64,000 nucleotides of DNA from Paraburkholderia sp. Tr-20389 (GCF_017104565.1 NZ_JAAGPD010000026.1:81021-145020); one strand, 5' to 3'; counted from the stretch's first letter, positions 48,171 through 57,624 are shown. Made by a program: numbers and translations. The notes: generated by a model from the sequence alone, not told the origin.

Positions 48171-48252
48171 CGTTGGGGGGTGCCGTTCGGCGCTGGGATG
48201 ACTGTGGGTTTAGGGTAGCCTACATTTTGGGCTGATGGTGTTGGATTTTTTT

Positions 48253-49026
48253 TGCTGGCGGCGCCTTACCTCGTTCGGGTTTTTTTCGCTGGCATCCGCG
48301 TTTTGCTTCTGGTTTGCTGGTGTTGCCCCTGTGCGGGGCGGCACTTACTTTCTTTGCCGCCGCAAAGAAAGTAAGCAAAGAAAGCGGGCTCACCCCGCCA
48401 GCCCGTGTGATTGCCCAGGAAACACAACGTCCCCGTCCTTCTCACCACAACACATTGTTTTGCGCCCGTTGCCAACGCCTTGAACCGGCGCATCACCCGC
48501 TCCAATCACCCGTAGCGCAGCCAGCGGCGGCGAATCGTCCGCGCCGCCCAGGTGGCAAACTGTGTGTAGGTTGTCGCACCTTTCGCGTTAGCGCTTCTAC
48601 GACACCGATCCCGCTTTTTAGTCCGGAGTGGTGCACTTCCATTGCGACGGCCTACACACAGTTTGCCACCTGGGCGGCGGTGGACGGCTGGTAACGCAGT
48701 CCGCGACGCGGGGGTGTGAAGTGGGTGATGCGTGATTTAGCACGCTGGCGACGAGCATGGATTAGTGCGTTGCCGCGCGAACGACGGGGACGATGTGCCT
48801 CCTGGGCAATCACACGGGCTGGCGGTGTGAGCCCGCTTTCTTTGCTTACTTTCTTTGCGGCGGCAAAGAAAGTAAGTGCCGCCCCGCACAGGGGCAACGC
48901 CAGCAAACCAGAAGCAAATCGCGGATGCCAGCAAAAGAAACCGAACCGGTAAGGCAACGCCAGCAAACCAGAAGCAAACCGCGGATGCCAGCAAAAGAAA
49001 CCGAACCGGTAAGGCACCGCCAGCGG
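48253..49026. repeat. Large nested-palindrome repeat (copy B)
   Basis: The outer arms, about 48253-48437 and 48784-49026, are near-complementary. Each carries a 14-bp perfect hairpin (48344-48375 and 48845-48876, CTTACTTTCTTTGC and complement). The inner arms 48543-48570 and 48651-48678 are a perfect 28-bp inverted repeat. The centre (48571-48650) is not palindromic but is conserved in copy C. There is no transposase and no credible gene; short frames inside are by-products. I know no name for this family. Confidence 0.85.
48901..49020. repeat. 60-bp direct tandem duplication
   Basis: Bases 48901-48960 and 48961-49020 are the same 60-base unit with two differences (48919 T against 48979 C; 48957 A against 49017 C). 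It sits at the right edge of copy B and duplicates part of the arm plus its flank. Confidence 0.95.
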
Positions 49027-49223
49027 AGAACCACCCGCACGGACAAGCGAAAAAACCCTCACACACGCGGATATCCGCGCAAAACCTTTCGCACCGAATG
49101 GAACAGCAGGCCAATTTAGTGAACTTCTACTCTAATTGACGCGAAAGAATGGAGTCTCTTTCGCAGCGAACGCGGGCCCGCGGCACGCAACAGCCCGAAA
49201 AGCAAAAACCAGGAGACTCCACA

Positions 49224-52200
49224 ATGACCGCTCGTCTGCCCATCGACGGCACCCCCGCACTCGCCGATTACCGCCTCTCCGACAACCTCACTGCCACGCG
49301 CGGCCGCATCTTCCTGACGGGCACGCAGGCGCTCGTGCGCCTCGCGCTGATGCAACGGCAACTCGACAAGGCACTCGGCCTCAACACGGCCGGTTTCATC
49401 AGCGGTTATCGCGGTTCGCCCCTCGGCATGGTCGACCAGCAATTGTGGAAAGCAAAGAAACTGCTCGACGCGAACGACGTCCGCTTCCTCCCCGCGATCA
49501 ACGAAGAACTCGGCGGCACCGCCGTGCTCGGCACGCAACGCGTCGAAGCGGACCCCGAACGCACCGTCGATGGCGTCTATGCGATGTGGTACGGCAAAGG
49601 TCCCGGCGTCGACCGCGCGGGCGACGCGCTCAAACATGGCAACGCGTACGGCTCGTCGCAGCATGGCGGCGTGCTGGTCGTCGCAGGCGACGATCACGGC
49701 TGCGTGTCGTCGTCAATGCCGCATCAGAGCGACTTCGCGATGATCGCGTGGCACATGCCCGTCGTGAATCCGTCGAACGTCGCGGACATGCTCGAGTTCG
49801 GCCTCTACGGCTGGGCGCTGTCGCGCTACTCGGGTGCGTGGGTCGGCTTCAAGGCGATTTCGGAAACGGTCGAGTCCGGTTCGACCGTCGATCTCGACGC
49901 GCTGCAAACGCAATGGCCAACGCCCGAAGGCTTCGAAGCGCCCGCCGGTGGCCTGCACAACCGCTGGCCCGATCTGCCGAGCCTGTCGATCGAACAACGC
50001 CTGCACGCTAAGCTCGATGCCGTACGCCACTTCGCACGCGTCAACAGCATCGACAAATGGATCGCGCCGAGCCCGCACGCGAATGTCGGCATCATCACGT
50101 GCGGCAAGGCGCATCTCGATCTGATGGAAGCGCTGCGCCGTCTCGATCTCACCGTCGCTGATCTGGAGCAGGCGGGCGTGCGCATCTACAAGGTGGGCCT
50201 GTCGTTCCCACTCGAAATGACGCGTATCGATGCATTCGTCTCCGGGCTCTCCGAAGTGCTCGTGATCGAGGAAAAAGGCCCCGTCATCGAGCAGCAGGTC
50301 AAGGACTATCTGTACAACCGCACGCAAGGCGCGCGGCCCGCGATCGTCGGCAAGCACGCGGAAGACGGTTCGATGCTGCTGTCGTCGCTCGGCGAACTGC
50401 GGCCGTCGCGCATCCTGCCCGTGTTCGCAAACTGGCTCGCGAAGCACAAACCCGCGCTCGATCGTCGCGAGCGCGTGGTCGATCTCGTCGCGCCGCAAAT
50501 CCTCTCGAATGCCGCCGATGCCGTGAAGCGCACGCCCTACTTCTGCTCGGGCTGCCCGCACAACACGTCGACGAAAGTGCCGGAAGGTTCGATCGCGCAG
50601 GCGGGCATCGGCTGTCACTTCATGGCGTCGTGGATGGAGCGCGACACAACGGGCCTGATCCAGATGGGCGGAGAAGGCGTCGACTGGGCCGCGCATTCGA
50701 TGTTCACGAAAACGCGCCACGTGTTCCAGAATCTCGGCGACGGCACGTACTTCCATTCCGGCATTCTCGCGATCCGCCAGGCCGTCGCGGCCAAGGCGAC
50801 GATCACCTACAAGATTCTCTACAACGACGCCGTCGCGATGACGGGCGGCCAGCCGGTGGACGGCAGCATCTCCGTGCCGCAAATCGCGCGACAGGTCGAA
50901 GCGGAAGGCGTGTCGCATTTCGTCGTAGTCAGCGACGAGCCCGAGAAATACGACGGCCATCATGGCCAGTTCCCGAAAGGCACGACGTTCCATCACCGCA
51001 GCGAACTCGACAAGGTGCAGCGCGAGTTGCGCGATATCGACGGTGTGACGGTGCTGATCTACGACCAGACCTGCGCCGCCGAAAAGCGCCGCCGCCGCAA
51101 GAAAGGCGAATTTCCCGACCCGGACAAGCGCCTCTTCATCAACGTGGAAGTGTGCGAAGGATGCGGCGATTGCGGCGTGCAGTCGAACTGTCTGTCCGTC
51201 GAACCCGTTGAAACGCCGCTGGGCCGCAAGCGCCGCATCGATCAGTCGTCGTGCAACAAGGATTATTCGTGCGTGAACGGCTTCTGCCCGAGCTTCGTGA
51301 CGATCGAAGGCGGCAAGCTCAAGAAGGCAGCGGGCGTCGCATTCGATGCAGCCGCACTCGCCACACGCGTCGACGCGCTGCCGTTGCCGACGACACAGCT
51401 CGACGCTGCGCCGTACGACATCCTCGTGACGGGCGTGGGCGGCACGGGCGTCGTGACGGTCGGCGCACTGATCAGCATGGCGGCGCATCTGGAGGGCAAG
51501 AGTGCGTCCGTGCTCGATTTCATGGGCTTTGCGCAGAAGGGCGGCTCGGTGCTGTCGTTCGTGCGTTTCGCCGCGCGCGACGAGTGGCTCAATCAGGTGC
51601 GTATCGACACGCAGCAGGCCGACGTGCTGCTCGCGTGCGACATGGTGGTCGGTGCGAGCGCGGATGCGTTGCAGACGGTGCGTCACGGCCGCACGCGCAT
51701 CGTCGTGAACACGCATGCGATTCCGAACGCGTCGTTCGTGCAGAACCCGGACGCGGATCTTCACGCTGACGCGCTGCTCGACAAGATGCGTCACGCAGCG
51801 GGCGAAGAGTTCATGTCGTCGTGCGATGCGCAGGCGCTTGCGACCCGTTTCCTCGGCGACACGATCGGCGCGAATATTCTGATGCTGGGCTTCGCATGGC
51901 AGTTGGGTCTCGTGCCCGTGTCGTTCGCGGCGATGATGCGCGCGATCGAACTGAACAACGTCGCGGTGCAGATGAACCAGCTCGCGTTTTCGATTGGTCG
52001 CATGGCGGCTGCCGATCCCGCCGGGCTCGAAGTGCTGTGGACGCAGCGTCACGCGGTTCAGCCTGCTGTATCGCTGGAATCGCTCGATGCGTTGGTTGCG
52101 GATCGCGAGGCGCGTCTTCAGGCCTATGGCGGTGCTGCTTATGTGAAGCGCTATCGTGCGTTGATCGATGCGGCACGTCAGGCGGAGCGCAAGCTCGATG

Positions 52201-52814
52201 GTGCAGCCGATGAGCGCTTGAGCCGCGCGGTGGCGACGACGTTTTATCGACTGCTCGCGGTGAAGGACGAATACGAAGTCGCGCGTCTTCATAGCGACCC
52301 CGCGTTTCGTGAAGCGCTTGAAGCGCAATTCGAAGGTGTTGCGGGCAAGGACTTCGGCGTGAAGTTCAATCTCGCGCCGCCGACGATTTCACGCGCGAAG
52401 CACGGCGCGAAGCCGCAGAAGAAAACGTTCGGCCAATGGATGTGGCCCGTGTTCGGTGTGATGGCGAAGTGGCGCGGTTTGCGCGGCACGATGCTCGATC
52501 CGTTTGGCCGCACTGTCGAGCGGCGCATGGAGCGTGAATTGTCCGCCGACTATGAGGTGACGATGCAGCGTGCGTTTTCTGTTCTGAACAATGTCACTGC
52601 TGATGATGTCGTCAGGCTGGCTGAGTTGCACTCGCGGGTACGGGGGTATGGGCATGTGAAGCTCGCTAATCTGGCTGCTGTTAAGCGCAGCGAGCGGGCG
52701 ATTGCAGCGGCTTTGCATGTCGATGCTGCGACCGGCCGTTTTGTCAACGAAGCGCTTCAGGAAGCTAAAGGACTCGGGACGTTGCGGGGGATTCCTGTTG
52801 TTGTTGCCAAGTGA
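49224..52814 (+). CDS. Indolepyruvate ferredoxin oxidoreductase, fused subunits
   Basis: This 1196-residue TPP/Fe-S enzyme oxidatively decarboxylates arylpyruvates (or branched 2-oxoacids) to acyl-CoA. The N-terminal part has ISGYRGSPLGMVDQQLW; the TPP domain has CSGCPHNTSTKVPEGS and MGGEGVDW. A cysteine cluster CEGCGDCGVQSNC lies near residue 643, with later CNKDYSC. The C-terminal gamma-type domain starts ILVTGVGGTGVVTVGAL. The fused form is known in proteobacteria. The ATG at 49224 follows AGGAGACTCC. The last 100 or so codons use many GCT, GTT and GGG codons, unlike the main body. Confidence 0.92.
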   Translation: MTARLPIDGTPALADYRLSDNLTATRGRIFLTGTQALVRLALMQRQLDKALGLNTAGFISGYRGSPLGMVDQQLWKAKKLLDANDVRFLPAINEELGGTAVLGTQRVEADPERTVDGVYAMWYGKGPGVDRAGDALKHGNAYGSSQHGGVLVVAGDDHGCVSSSMPHQSDFAMIAWHMPVVNPSNVADMLEFGLYGWALSRYSGAWVGFKAISETVESGSTVDLDALQTQWPTPEGFEAPAGGLHNRWPDLPSLSIEQRLHAKLDAVRHFARVNSIDKWIAPSPHANVGIITCGKAHLDLMEALRRLDLTVADLEQAGVRIYKVGLSFPLEMTRIDAFVSGLSEVLVIEEKGPVIEQQVKDYLYNRTQGARPAIVGKHAEDGSMLLSSLGELRPSRILPVFANWLAKHKPALDRRERVVDLVAPQILSNAADAVKRTPYFCSGCPHNTSTKVPEGSIAQAGIGCHFMASWMERDTTGLIQMGGEGVDWAAHSMFTKTRHVFQNLGDGTYFHSGILAIRQAVAAKATITYKILYNDAVAMTGGQPVDGSISVPQIARQVEAEGVSHFVVVSDEPEKYDGHHGQFPKGTTFHHRSELDKVQRELRDIDGVTVLIYDQTCAAEKRRRRKKGEFPDPDKRLFINVEVCEGCGDCGVQSNCLSVEPVETPLGRKRRIDQSSCNKDYSCVNGFCPSFVTIEGGKLKKAAGVAFDAAALATRVDALPLPTTQLDAAPYDILVTGVGGTGVVTVGALISMAAHLEGKSASVLDFMGFAQKGGSVLSFVRFAARDEWLNQVRIDTQQADVLLACDMVVGASADALQTVRHGRTRIVVNTHAIPNASFVQNPDADLHADALLDKMRHAAGEEFMSSCDAQALATRFLGDTIGANILMLGFAWQLGLVPVSFAAMMRAIELNNVAVQMNQLAFSIGRMAAADPAGLEVLWTQRHAVQPAVSLESLDALVADREARLQAYGGAAYVKRYRALIDAARQAERKLDGAADERLSRAVATTFYRLLAVKDEYEVARLHSDPAFREALEAQFEGVAGKDFGVKFNLAPPTISRAKHGAKPQKKTFGQWMWPVFGVMAKWRGLRGTMLDPFGRTVERRMERELSADYEVTMQRAFSVLNNVTADDVVRLAELHSRVRGYGHVKLANLAAVKRSERAIAAALHVDAATGRFVNEALQEAKGLGTLRGIPVVVAK

Positions 52815-52858
52815 CCTTTTTTTTGTCTGCGACGCAGTCGCGAGTTTTTGCCCTTTCG

Positions 52859-53509
52859 TTGGCATCCGTGTTGTGTCTCTGGTTCGCTAGCGTTGCCCCT
52901 GTGCGGGGCGGCACCTACTTTTCTTTGCAGCGGCAAAGAAAAGTAGGCAAAAGAAAGCCGCTCACACCGCTAGCTCTGGTGCTTGCCTGCGGGCCCCCTA
53001 CGGGTCCCGCACTCCACACGGTAACACGTCGTCTTGCGCCCGTTGCCAGCGCCTCGAACCGGCGCATCACCCGCTCCAGTCACCCGTGGCATAGCCAGCG
53101 GCAGCAAATCGCCTGCGCCGCCCAGGTGGCAAACTGTGTGTAGGTTGTCGCATCGCATGCGTTGGCGATCCTACGACACCGATCCGCTTTTCAGTCCGGA
53201 GTGGTGCACTTCCATCGCGACGGCCTACACACCGTTTGCCACCTGGGCGGCGGTGAACGTCTGGTAACGCGGTCCGCGTCGCGGGAGTGTGGAGTGGGTG
53301 ATGCGTGCAGGTAGCACGCTGGCAACGGGCGCAAACAAGTGCGTTGCCGCGTCAAGCGTAGGAACTGATGGGGGCCCGCAGGCAACAACTAGCACTGGCG
53401 GTGTGAGCCCGCTTTCTTTGCTTACTTTCTTTGCGGCGGCAAAGAAAGTAAGTGCCGCCCCGCACAGGGGCAACACCAGCAAACCAGAAGCAAACCGCGG
53501 ATGCCAGCA
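52859..53509. repeat. Large nested-palindrome repeat (copy C)
   Basis: Same architecture and orientation as copy B. The left hairpin (52914-52947) is the CCTACTTTTCTTTGC variant seen in copy A; the right hairpin (53421-53452) is the CTTACTTTCTTTGC variant seen in copy B. The inner arms 53117-53144 and 53224-53251 match at 27 of 28 positions. It begins about 45 bases after the oxidoreductase stop and ends about 20 bases before the cutC stop. No gene is supported inside it. Confidence 0.85.
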
Positions 53510-53528
53510 AAAAAAACCGCATACACCA

Positions 53529-54218
53529 TCACGCATCCAACAACCCACGCACGAGCCTGACCTTGTCCTCTGCGACAAGAAAATCACTCCGCACACCAGA
53601 CCCAAAATGCACGGCCCTCACGCGCGCAGCGTGAACAAACCCGGCAACACGATCAACGGTCAACCCGGCGCCCGCCAAAACCGTACATGCAGATCGCGCC
53701 GCTTGCGCAACAAGACATTGAATCTCACCAACAGCATCGAGCACAGAAGGTTTCCCACCGGAAGTCAAAACATTCGTAACCCCATCGACCTCAAGCAGAA
53801 CATCCAAAGCCTCGCGCAAATCGCGCGACTCATCGAACGCACGATGAAACGTAACAGGCATCCCATCAGCAGCATCGACAACGCGCAGCAAAGCCTCACG
53901 ATCAACCTCATGCGACGCAGTCAACATCCCGAACACCGCAGCATTGGCACCCGCCGCCTTAGCCGCGCGCACGTCGCGCAGAATCACAGCAAAGTCCTCG
54001 TCGTCATAGACGAAAGACCGGCTATGCGGCCGCACAATCACGTTCACGGGAATCGGCACGGCCGCCACGACGGCCTCGATCATGCCGATGCTCGGCGTCA
54101 GTCCGCCCTCGCCCATCGCCGTGATCAGTTCGAGCCGATCCGCGCCGCCACGCGCGGCAGCCTTCGCATCGGCGACCGTCGTCGCGATCACTTCGAGCAA
54201 TACCCGTTCGTTTCGCAT
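53529..54218 (-). CDS. cutC: CutC-family copper homeostasis protein
   Basis: This is a 229-residue TIM-barrel protein. The N-terminus MRNERVLLEVIATTVADAKAAARGGADRLELI, the PVNVIVRPHSRSFVYDDED strand and MPVTFHRAFDE are CutC signatures, and GVTNVLTSGGKPS is the phosphate-loop-like motif. The role in copper handling is by family name only; catalytic function is not settled. It lies 43 bases after the EAL-Cache gene on the same strand. Its 3' end, next to repeat C, shows relaxed codon choice. Confidence 0.88.
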   Translation of the reverse strand: MRNERVLLEVIATTVADAKAAARGGADRLELITAMGEGGLTPSIGMIEAVVAAVPIPVNVIVRPHSRSFVYDDEDFAVILRDVRAAKAAGANAAVFGMLTASHEVDREALLRVVDAADGMPVTFHRAFDESRDLREALDVLLEVDGVTNVLTSGGKPSVLDAVGEIQCLVAQAARSACTVLAGAGLTVDRVAGFVHAARVRAVHFGSGVRSDFLVAEDKVRLVRGLLDA

Positions 54219-54261
54219 GTCTGAGAGTCACGTCGTCAAGAAGAACATGACGGACATGATC

Positions 54262-55536
54262 TCAGAAGTGCGGCTCCTCGAACCAGTCGATATCGCCGCA
54301 CAGCACGCACATTCGATTGCCGATCTGCGTCGCCACCGACAACGTCACACACGGCACCGCTTCGTTGATCGACAGATAAGGCCGCGTCACATGCACGCGT
54401 TCGGGTGCCTCGATCGCCGCGCGGAAATACGGACGGCGCAGCCAGTTCGCGCCCTGCGCATCGGACAGCGGCAGGAAGCGCGTTTCGTGCGATGCGCGGT
54501 CCGCGCGCAGCACCACGTTGCGTCCCGCCTGCCGGCCTTTTTCGTCGAGCAGATAGCAGCGCGCCGCGTGATCGAGTGCAAGGAAATTCCAGCACACTTC
54601 GTCGAGCAGTTCGCCCGCGGCAAGCCGTTCCGCCGCGCGCTCGAACGCGCGAATGTACGGCGCAAGCCGCGATGCGTTGCGCCGCTCGCGCTGTTCCGTC
54701 TGCGTCTGATAACGCTCGGTCAGCTCGCCAATGCAGGCGGCCGCGTGCGCCGCGTCCGCGAGACCCGGATGCGGACGTCCAAAGAAAAAGCCCTGCACGA
54801 AATCGACATTGCACTCCATCGCCATGTGCGCTTCGTGCTCCGTCTCGACACCTTCGATCAGCACCAGCTTGCCCGCCTCGTGCAGCAACGCGACGAGCCC
54901 CGGCAGGATCGACGCGACATCCGCACGATGCGCCGCGTGCGACAGCATGATGCGATCGAGCTTCACGATATCGGGATTCAGTTGCCAGATGCGTTCGATA
55001 TTCGAATGCCCCGCGCCGAAGTCGTCGAGTGCGATCAGAAAGCCGCGCTCGCGGAACTGGCGCACGGCGTCGGCAAGACGTTCGATATCTTCCGCGCTCT
55101 GTTCGAGGACTTCGAGCACGATGCGCCGCGGCGACAGATTCAGGCGCCGCAAATTCGCGAGCAGCGCCGCCGAATGATACGAGTCGATCAGCACACCCGG
55201 ATGGACGTTCAGGAACAGCCACTCGCGCTCCGCGCCGAGCACCTTGAAATTCTCGAGATGCAGCGACTGCGCGAGCCGGTCGACATGCAGCACATCGCCG
55301 ACGCGCGCAGCGTGGCCGAACACATCGACGGGCGACACGGCGCGGTCGAACGGGTCATGCGCGCGCAACAAGCCTTCATAACCCACGGCACGCATGTGCG
55401 ACAGGCTGAATATCGGCTGGAAGACGCTCGTGAGCGTCAGGTCGCCGTGTTGCACCGAATAGCGCTGCAGGCCCGAAGTCATGCTGAGTTCGAAGCCGTG
55501 CGGCACCGCTGTTTTTTCCTGTTGCGCGATGGTCAT
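54262..55536 (-). CDS. EAL-domain phosphodiesterase with C-terminal Cache-like domain
   Basis: This is a 424-residue c-di-GMP protein. The EAL domain (about 30-270) has GYEGLLR, FLNVHPG, LEVLEQ, LDDFGAGHSN, IVKLDR and LIEGVET, so the metal and general-base residues look intact. The C-terminal part (about 290-420) has NWLRRPYFRAAIEAPERVHV and RPYLSINEAVPCVTLSVA, a Cache-type sensor motif, but with no membrane helix before it, so sensing would be cytoplasmic. GAGG precedes the ATG at 55536. cutC follows on the same strand. Confidence 0.88.
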   Translation of the reverse strand: MTIAQQEKTAVPHGFELSMTSGLQRYSVQHGDLTLTSVFQPIFSLSHMRAVGYEGLLRAHDPFDRAVSPVDVFGHAARVGDVLHVDRLAQSLHLENFKVLGAEREWLFLNVHPGVLIDSYHSAALLANLRRLNLSPRRIVLEVLEQSAEDIERLADAVRQFRERGFLIALDDFGAGHSNIERIWQLNPDIVKLDRIMLSHAAHRADVASILPGLVALLHEAGKLVLIEGVETEHEAHMAMECNVDFVQGFFFGRPHPGLADAAHAAACIGELTERYQTQTEQRERRNASRLAPYIRAFERAAERLAAGELLDEVCWNFLALDHAARCYLLDEKGRQAGRNVVLRADRASHETRFLPLSDAQGANWLRRPYFRAAIEAPERVHVTRPYLSINEAVPCVTLSVATQIGNRMCVLCGDIDWFEEPHF

Positions 55537-55922
55537 GCAATCCTCTGACGCAAGAGTCACGGCGCGCGCGTCGCGAATGCGAAAGAGCCGCGGCCGTCCT
55601 CGGAATGTGCGTTGTTGCCTCCTCTCAAGCAAGCTCCATGCGCACGGCGACGCACCTATAACCGAAAACTGCATCTGACATTGCACCGCGCGCGCAGCAC
55701 ATGCTTCGCGCAAGGGCGTGACACGCACCGCAACGGTGCAACTGCTTTCAGACGACTTGCAGCCTTCGAAGCGCGATGTCATCCGATCGGGCTACACTTC
55801 GGGCTGACCGACGCGCCGCATCGTCTTTCCAGACGCGGCGCTTTCATGTCGCGCGAGGTAGCGTCCCGAGGGTCGTCCTTCCCGTCGCGCGCCGCTGTCT
55901 GTTTCCCCACACCCCGCTTCCG
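55537..55922. other. Intergenic region between divergent genes
   Basis: About 385 bases separate the EAL-Cache start (-) from the antiporter start (+). No clear promoter pair, palindrome or small gene was found. Open frames run through it on both strands without ribosome sites. Confidence 0.4.
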
Positions 55923-57587
55923 ATGGATATCATTTTCACCGTTTTGATCCTGCTGCTCGCCGTCGCCGCTTCGGGCGTCATGGTGCGGCTGGTGCCCCTC
56001 AAGCTGCCGCTGCCGCTCGTGCAGATCGCGTTCGGCGCGTTGCTCGCATGGCCGCATCTCGGCCTGCATGTGACGTTCGACCCCGAACTCTTCATGATGT
56101 TGTTCATCCCGCCGCTACTGTTCGCGGATGGCTGGCGCATCCCCAAACGCGAGTTCTACATGCAGCGCCGCGCGATCCTGATGCTCGCGCTCGGTCTCGT
56201 GTTCCTGACGGTCGTCGCCGTCGGCTACTTCATTCACGCAATCGTGCCGTCGATCTCACTGCCCGTCGCCTTCGCGCTCGCCGCCGTGCTGTCGCCGACG
56301 GACGCTGTCGCGCTGTCCGGCATCGCGGGCCGCAACCGGCTGCCCGACCACCTGATGCATATCCTCGAAGGCGAAGCGCTGATGAACGACGCATCGGGCC
56401 TCGTCGCGCTGAAGTTCGCCGTCGCGGCTGCGTTGACGGGCGTGTTCTCGTTGCGCGATGCATCGGTGAGCTTCGTGATCATCGCGCTCGGCGGACTCGC
56501 GACGGGTGCCGCCGTCGCCTGGCTCTTCAGCTTCGCATCGACGCGCTTTCTCAACCTCACGGAAGAAGGCGACCCCGCGCCCGGCGTCGTGATGACGATG
56601 CTGATTCCGTTCGCCGCTTATCTGTTCGCCGAGCACTTCGGGTTCTCGGGCATTCTCGCTGCCGTCGCCGCGGGCATGACGATGAACTCGTCGAGCTTCG
56701 CGCGCACAAGCCCCGCATCGGCGCGCGTGCGCGCGAGCGTCACGTGGACGATGATCGAGTTCGTCTTCAACGGCATGGTGTTCATTCTGCTCGGCTTGCA
56801 GTTTCCGCACATCATCGGCCGCGCGCTGCTCGATGCGCACGAGCAAGCCAGCGGCTCGGAATTGCGGCTGATCTTCTACGTCGCGGCCGTCGCGCTCGCG
56901 CTGTATGCGCTGCGCTTCGTGTGGGTCTGGCTGCTGCGCTGGTTCGCGAGCCGCGGCGCGGCGAAGCACGGCGTCGCGAATGCGGTGCCCGGTCTGCGCA
57001 CCGTGTCGATGACGACGATCGCCGGCGTGCGCGGCGCAGTGACGCTCGCGGGCGTGCTGTCGCTGCCCGTCGCGCTGTCGAACGGACAGCCGCTGCCGGG
57101 ACGCGATGTTGCCATCTTCATCGCGTCGGGCGTGATTCTGCTGTCGCTGTTCGTCGCCGTGGTCGGCTTGCCGCTGCTGATGAACGGCGCGCGCCGCCGC
57201 CCCGATCCGCATGCCGCCGAAGAGCGCACGGCACGCATCCAGTCGGCGCAGGCCGCGATTCGCGCCATCGACGACTTTCACGAAACGGCGACGGCCCAAT
57301 GCGATGAAGCCGAGTCCGCGCATGCCGCCGATGTGACGGCGCGCGTGATGGACATCTACCGCCGCCGTCTCGCGACGCTCGACGACGATATCGAGCCCGC
57401 GCAAAGCGCGCGGCGCAGCGAGGCGCTGGAGTTTCAGATGAAGCTCGCGGCGATGCGTGCCGAACGCTCGACGCTGCTTGAACTGCGCGGCAGTCAGCTG
57501 ATCAACGACGACACGCTGAACAAGCTGATGCGTGAAGTGGATCTGTCGGAAACCGCGCTGCAGACGCGCGGTAAAGGAAAGAAGTAG
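55923..57587 (+). CDS. CPA1-family Na+/H+ antiporter
   Basis: This is a 554-residue inner-membrane exchanger. About twelve helices (to residue 425) include the ion site: AAVLSPTDAVALSGIAGRN and EGEALMNDASGLVALK (ND pair), and later GVRGAVTLAGVLSLP. The cytoplasmic tail (about 430-554) is charged and helical. The ATG at 55923 begins the first helix (MDIIFTVLILLLAVAA); no strong ribosome site was seen, so an upstream start cannot be excluded. A bidirectional terminator follows. Confidence 0.9.
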   Translation: MDIIFTVLILLLAVAASGVMVRLVPLKLPLPLVQIAFGALLAWPHLGLHVTFDPELFMMLFIPPLLFADGWRIPKREFYMQRRAILMLALGLVFLTVVAVGYFIHAIVPSISLPVAFALAAVLSPTDAVALSGIAGRNRLPDHLMHILEGEALMNDASGLVALKFAVAAALTGVFSLRDASVSFVIIALGGLATGAAVAWLFSFASTRFLNLTEEGDPAPGVVMTMLIPFAAYLFAEHFGFSGILAAVAAGMTMNSSSFARTSPASARVRASVTWTMIEFVFNGMVFILLGLQFPHIIGRALLDAHEQASGSELRLIFYVAAVALALYALRFVWVWLLRWFASRGAAKHGVANAVPGLRTVSMTTIAGVRGAVTLAGVLSLPVALSNGQPLPGRDVAIFIASGVILLSLFVAVVGLPLLMNGARRRPDPHAAEERTARIQSAQAAIRAIDDFHETATAQCDEAESAHAADVTARVMDIYRRRLATLDDDIEPAQSARRSEALEFQMKLAAMRAERSTLLELRGSQLINDDTLNKLMREVDLSETALQTRGKGKK

Positions 57588-57592
57588 AAGCG

Positions 57593-57624
57593 AAAAAAAC
57601 GGGCGCCGCGATGGCGCCCGTTTT
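57593..57624. terminator. Bidirectional intrinsic terminator
   Basis: ACGGGCGCC pairs with GGCGCCCGT, with A-run before and T-run after. It separates the antiporter (+) from the convergent permease (-). Confidence 0.85.

Noticed and set aside
48543-48678. Integron attC-like recombination site
   Set aside because: The palindrome is large, but I see no GTTRRRY/RYYYAAC core pair, no integrase and no cassette genes.
48901-49020. Possible CRISPR-like array from the 60-bp tandem units
   Set aside because: Only two adjacent units without spacers, and no cas genes.
48652-49062. Several short frames inside repeat copy B with repeated GTYFLCRRKE-like peptides
   Set aside because: They come from the palindromic repeat, occur on both strands, and have no ribosome sites.
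49713-52328. Long minus-strand open frame of 871 codons opposite the oxidoreductase
   Set aside because: It mirrors the coding strand in a GC-rich gene, is very rich in Arg and His, and has no family content.
53225-53605. Frames inside repeat copy C
   Set aside because: Same reason as for copy B; the frame runs from the repeat into cutC.
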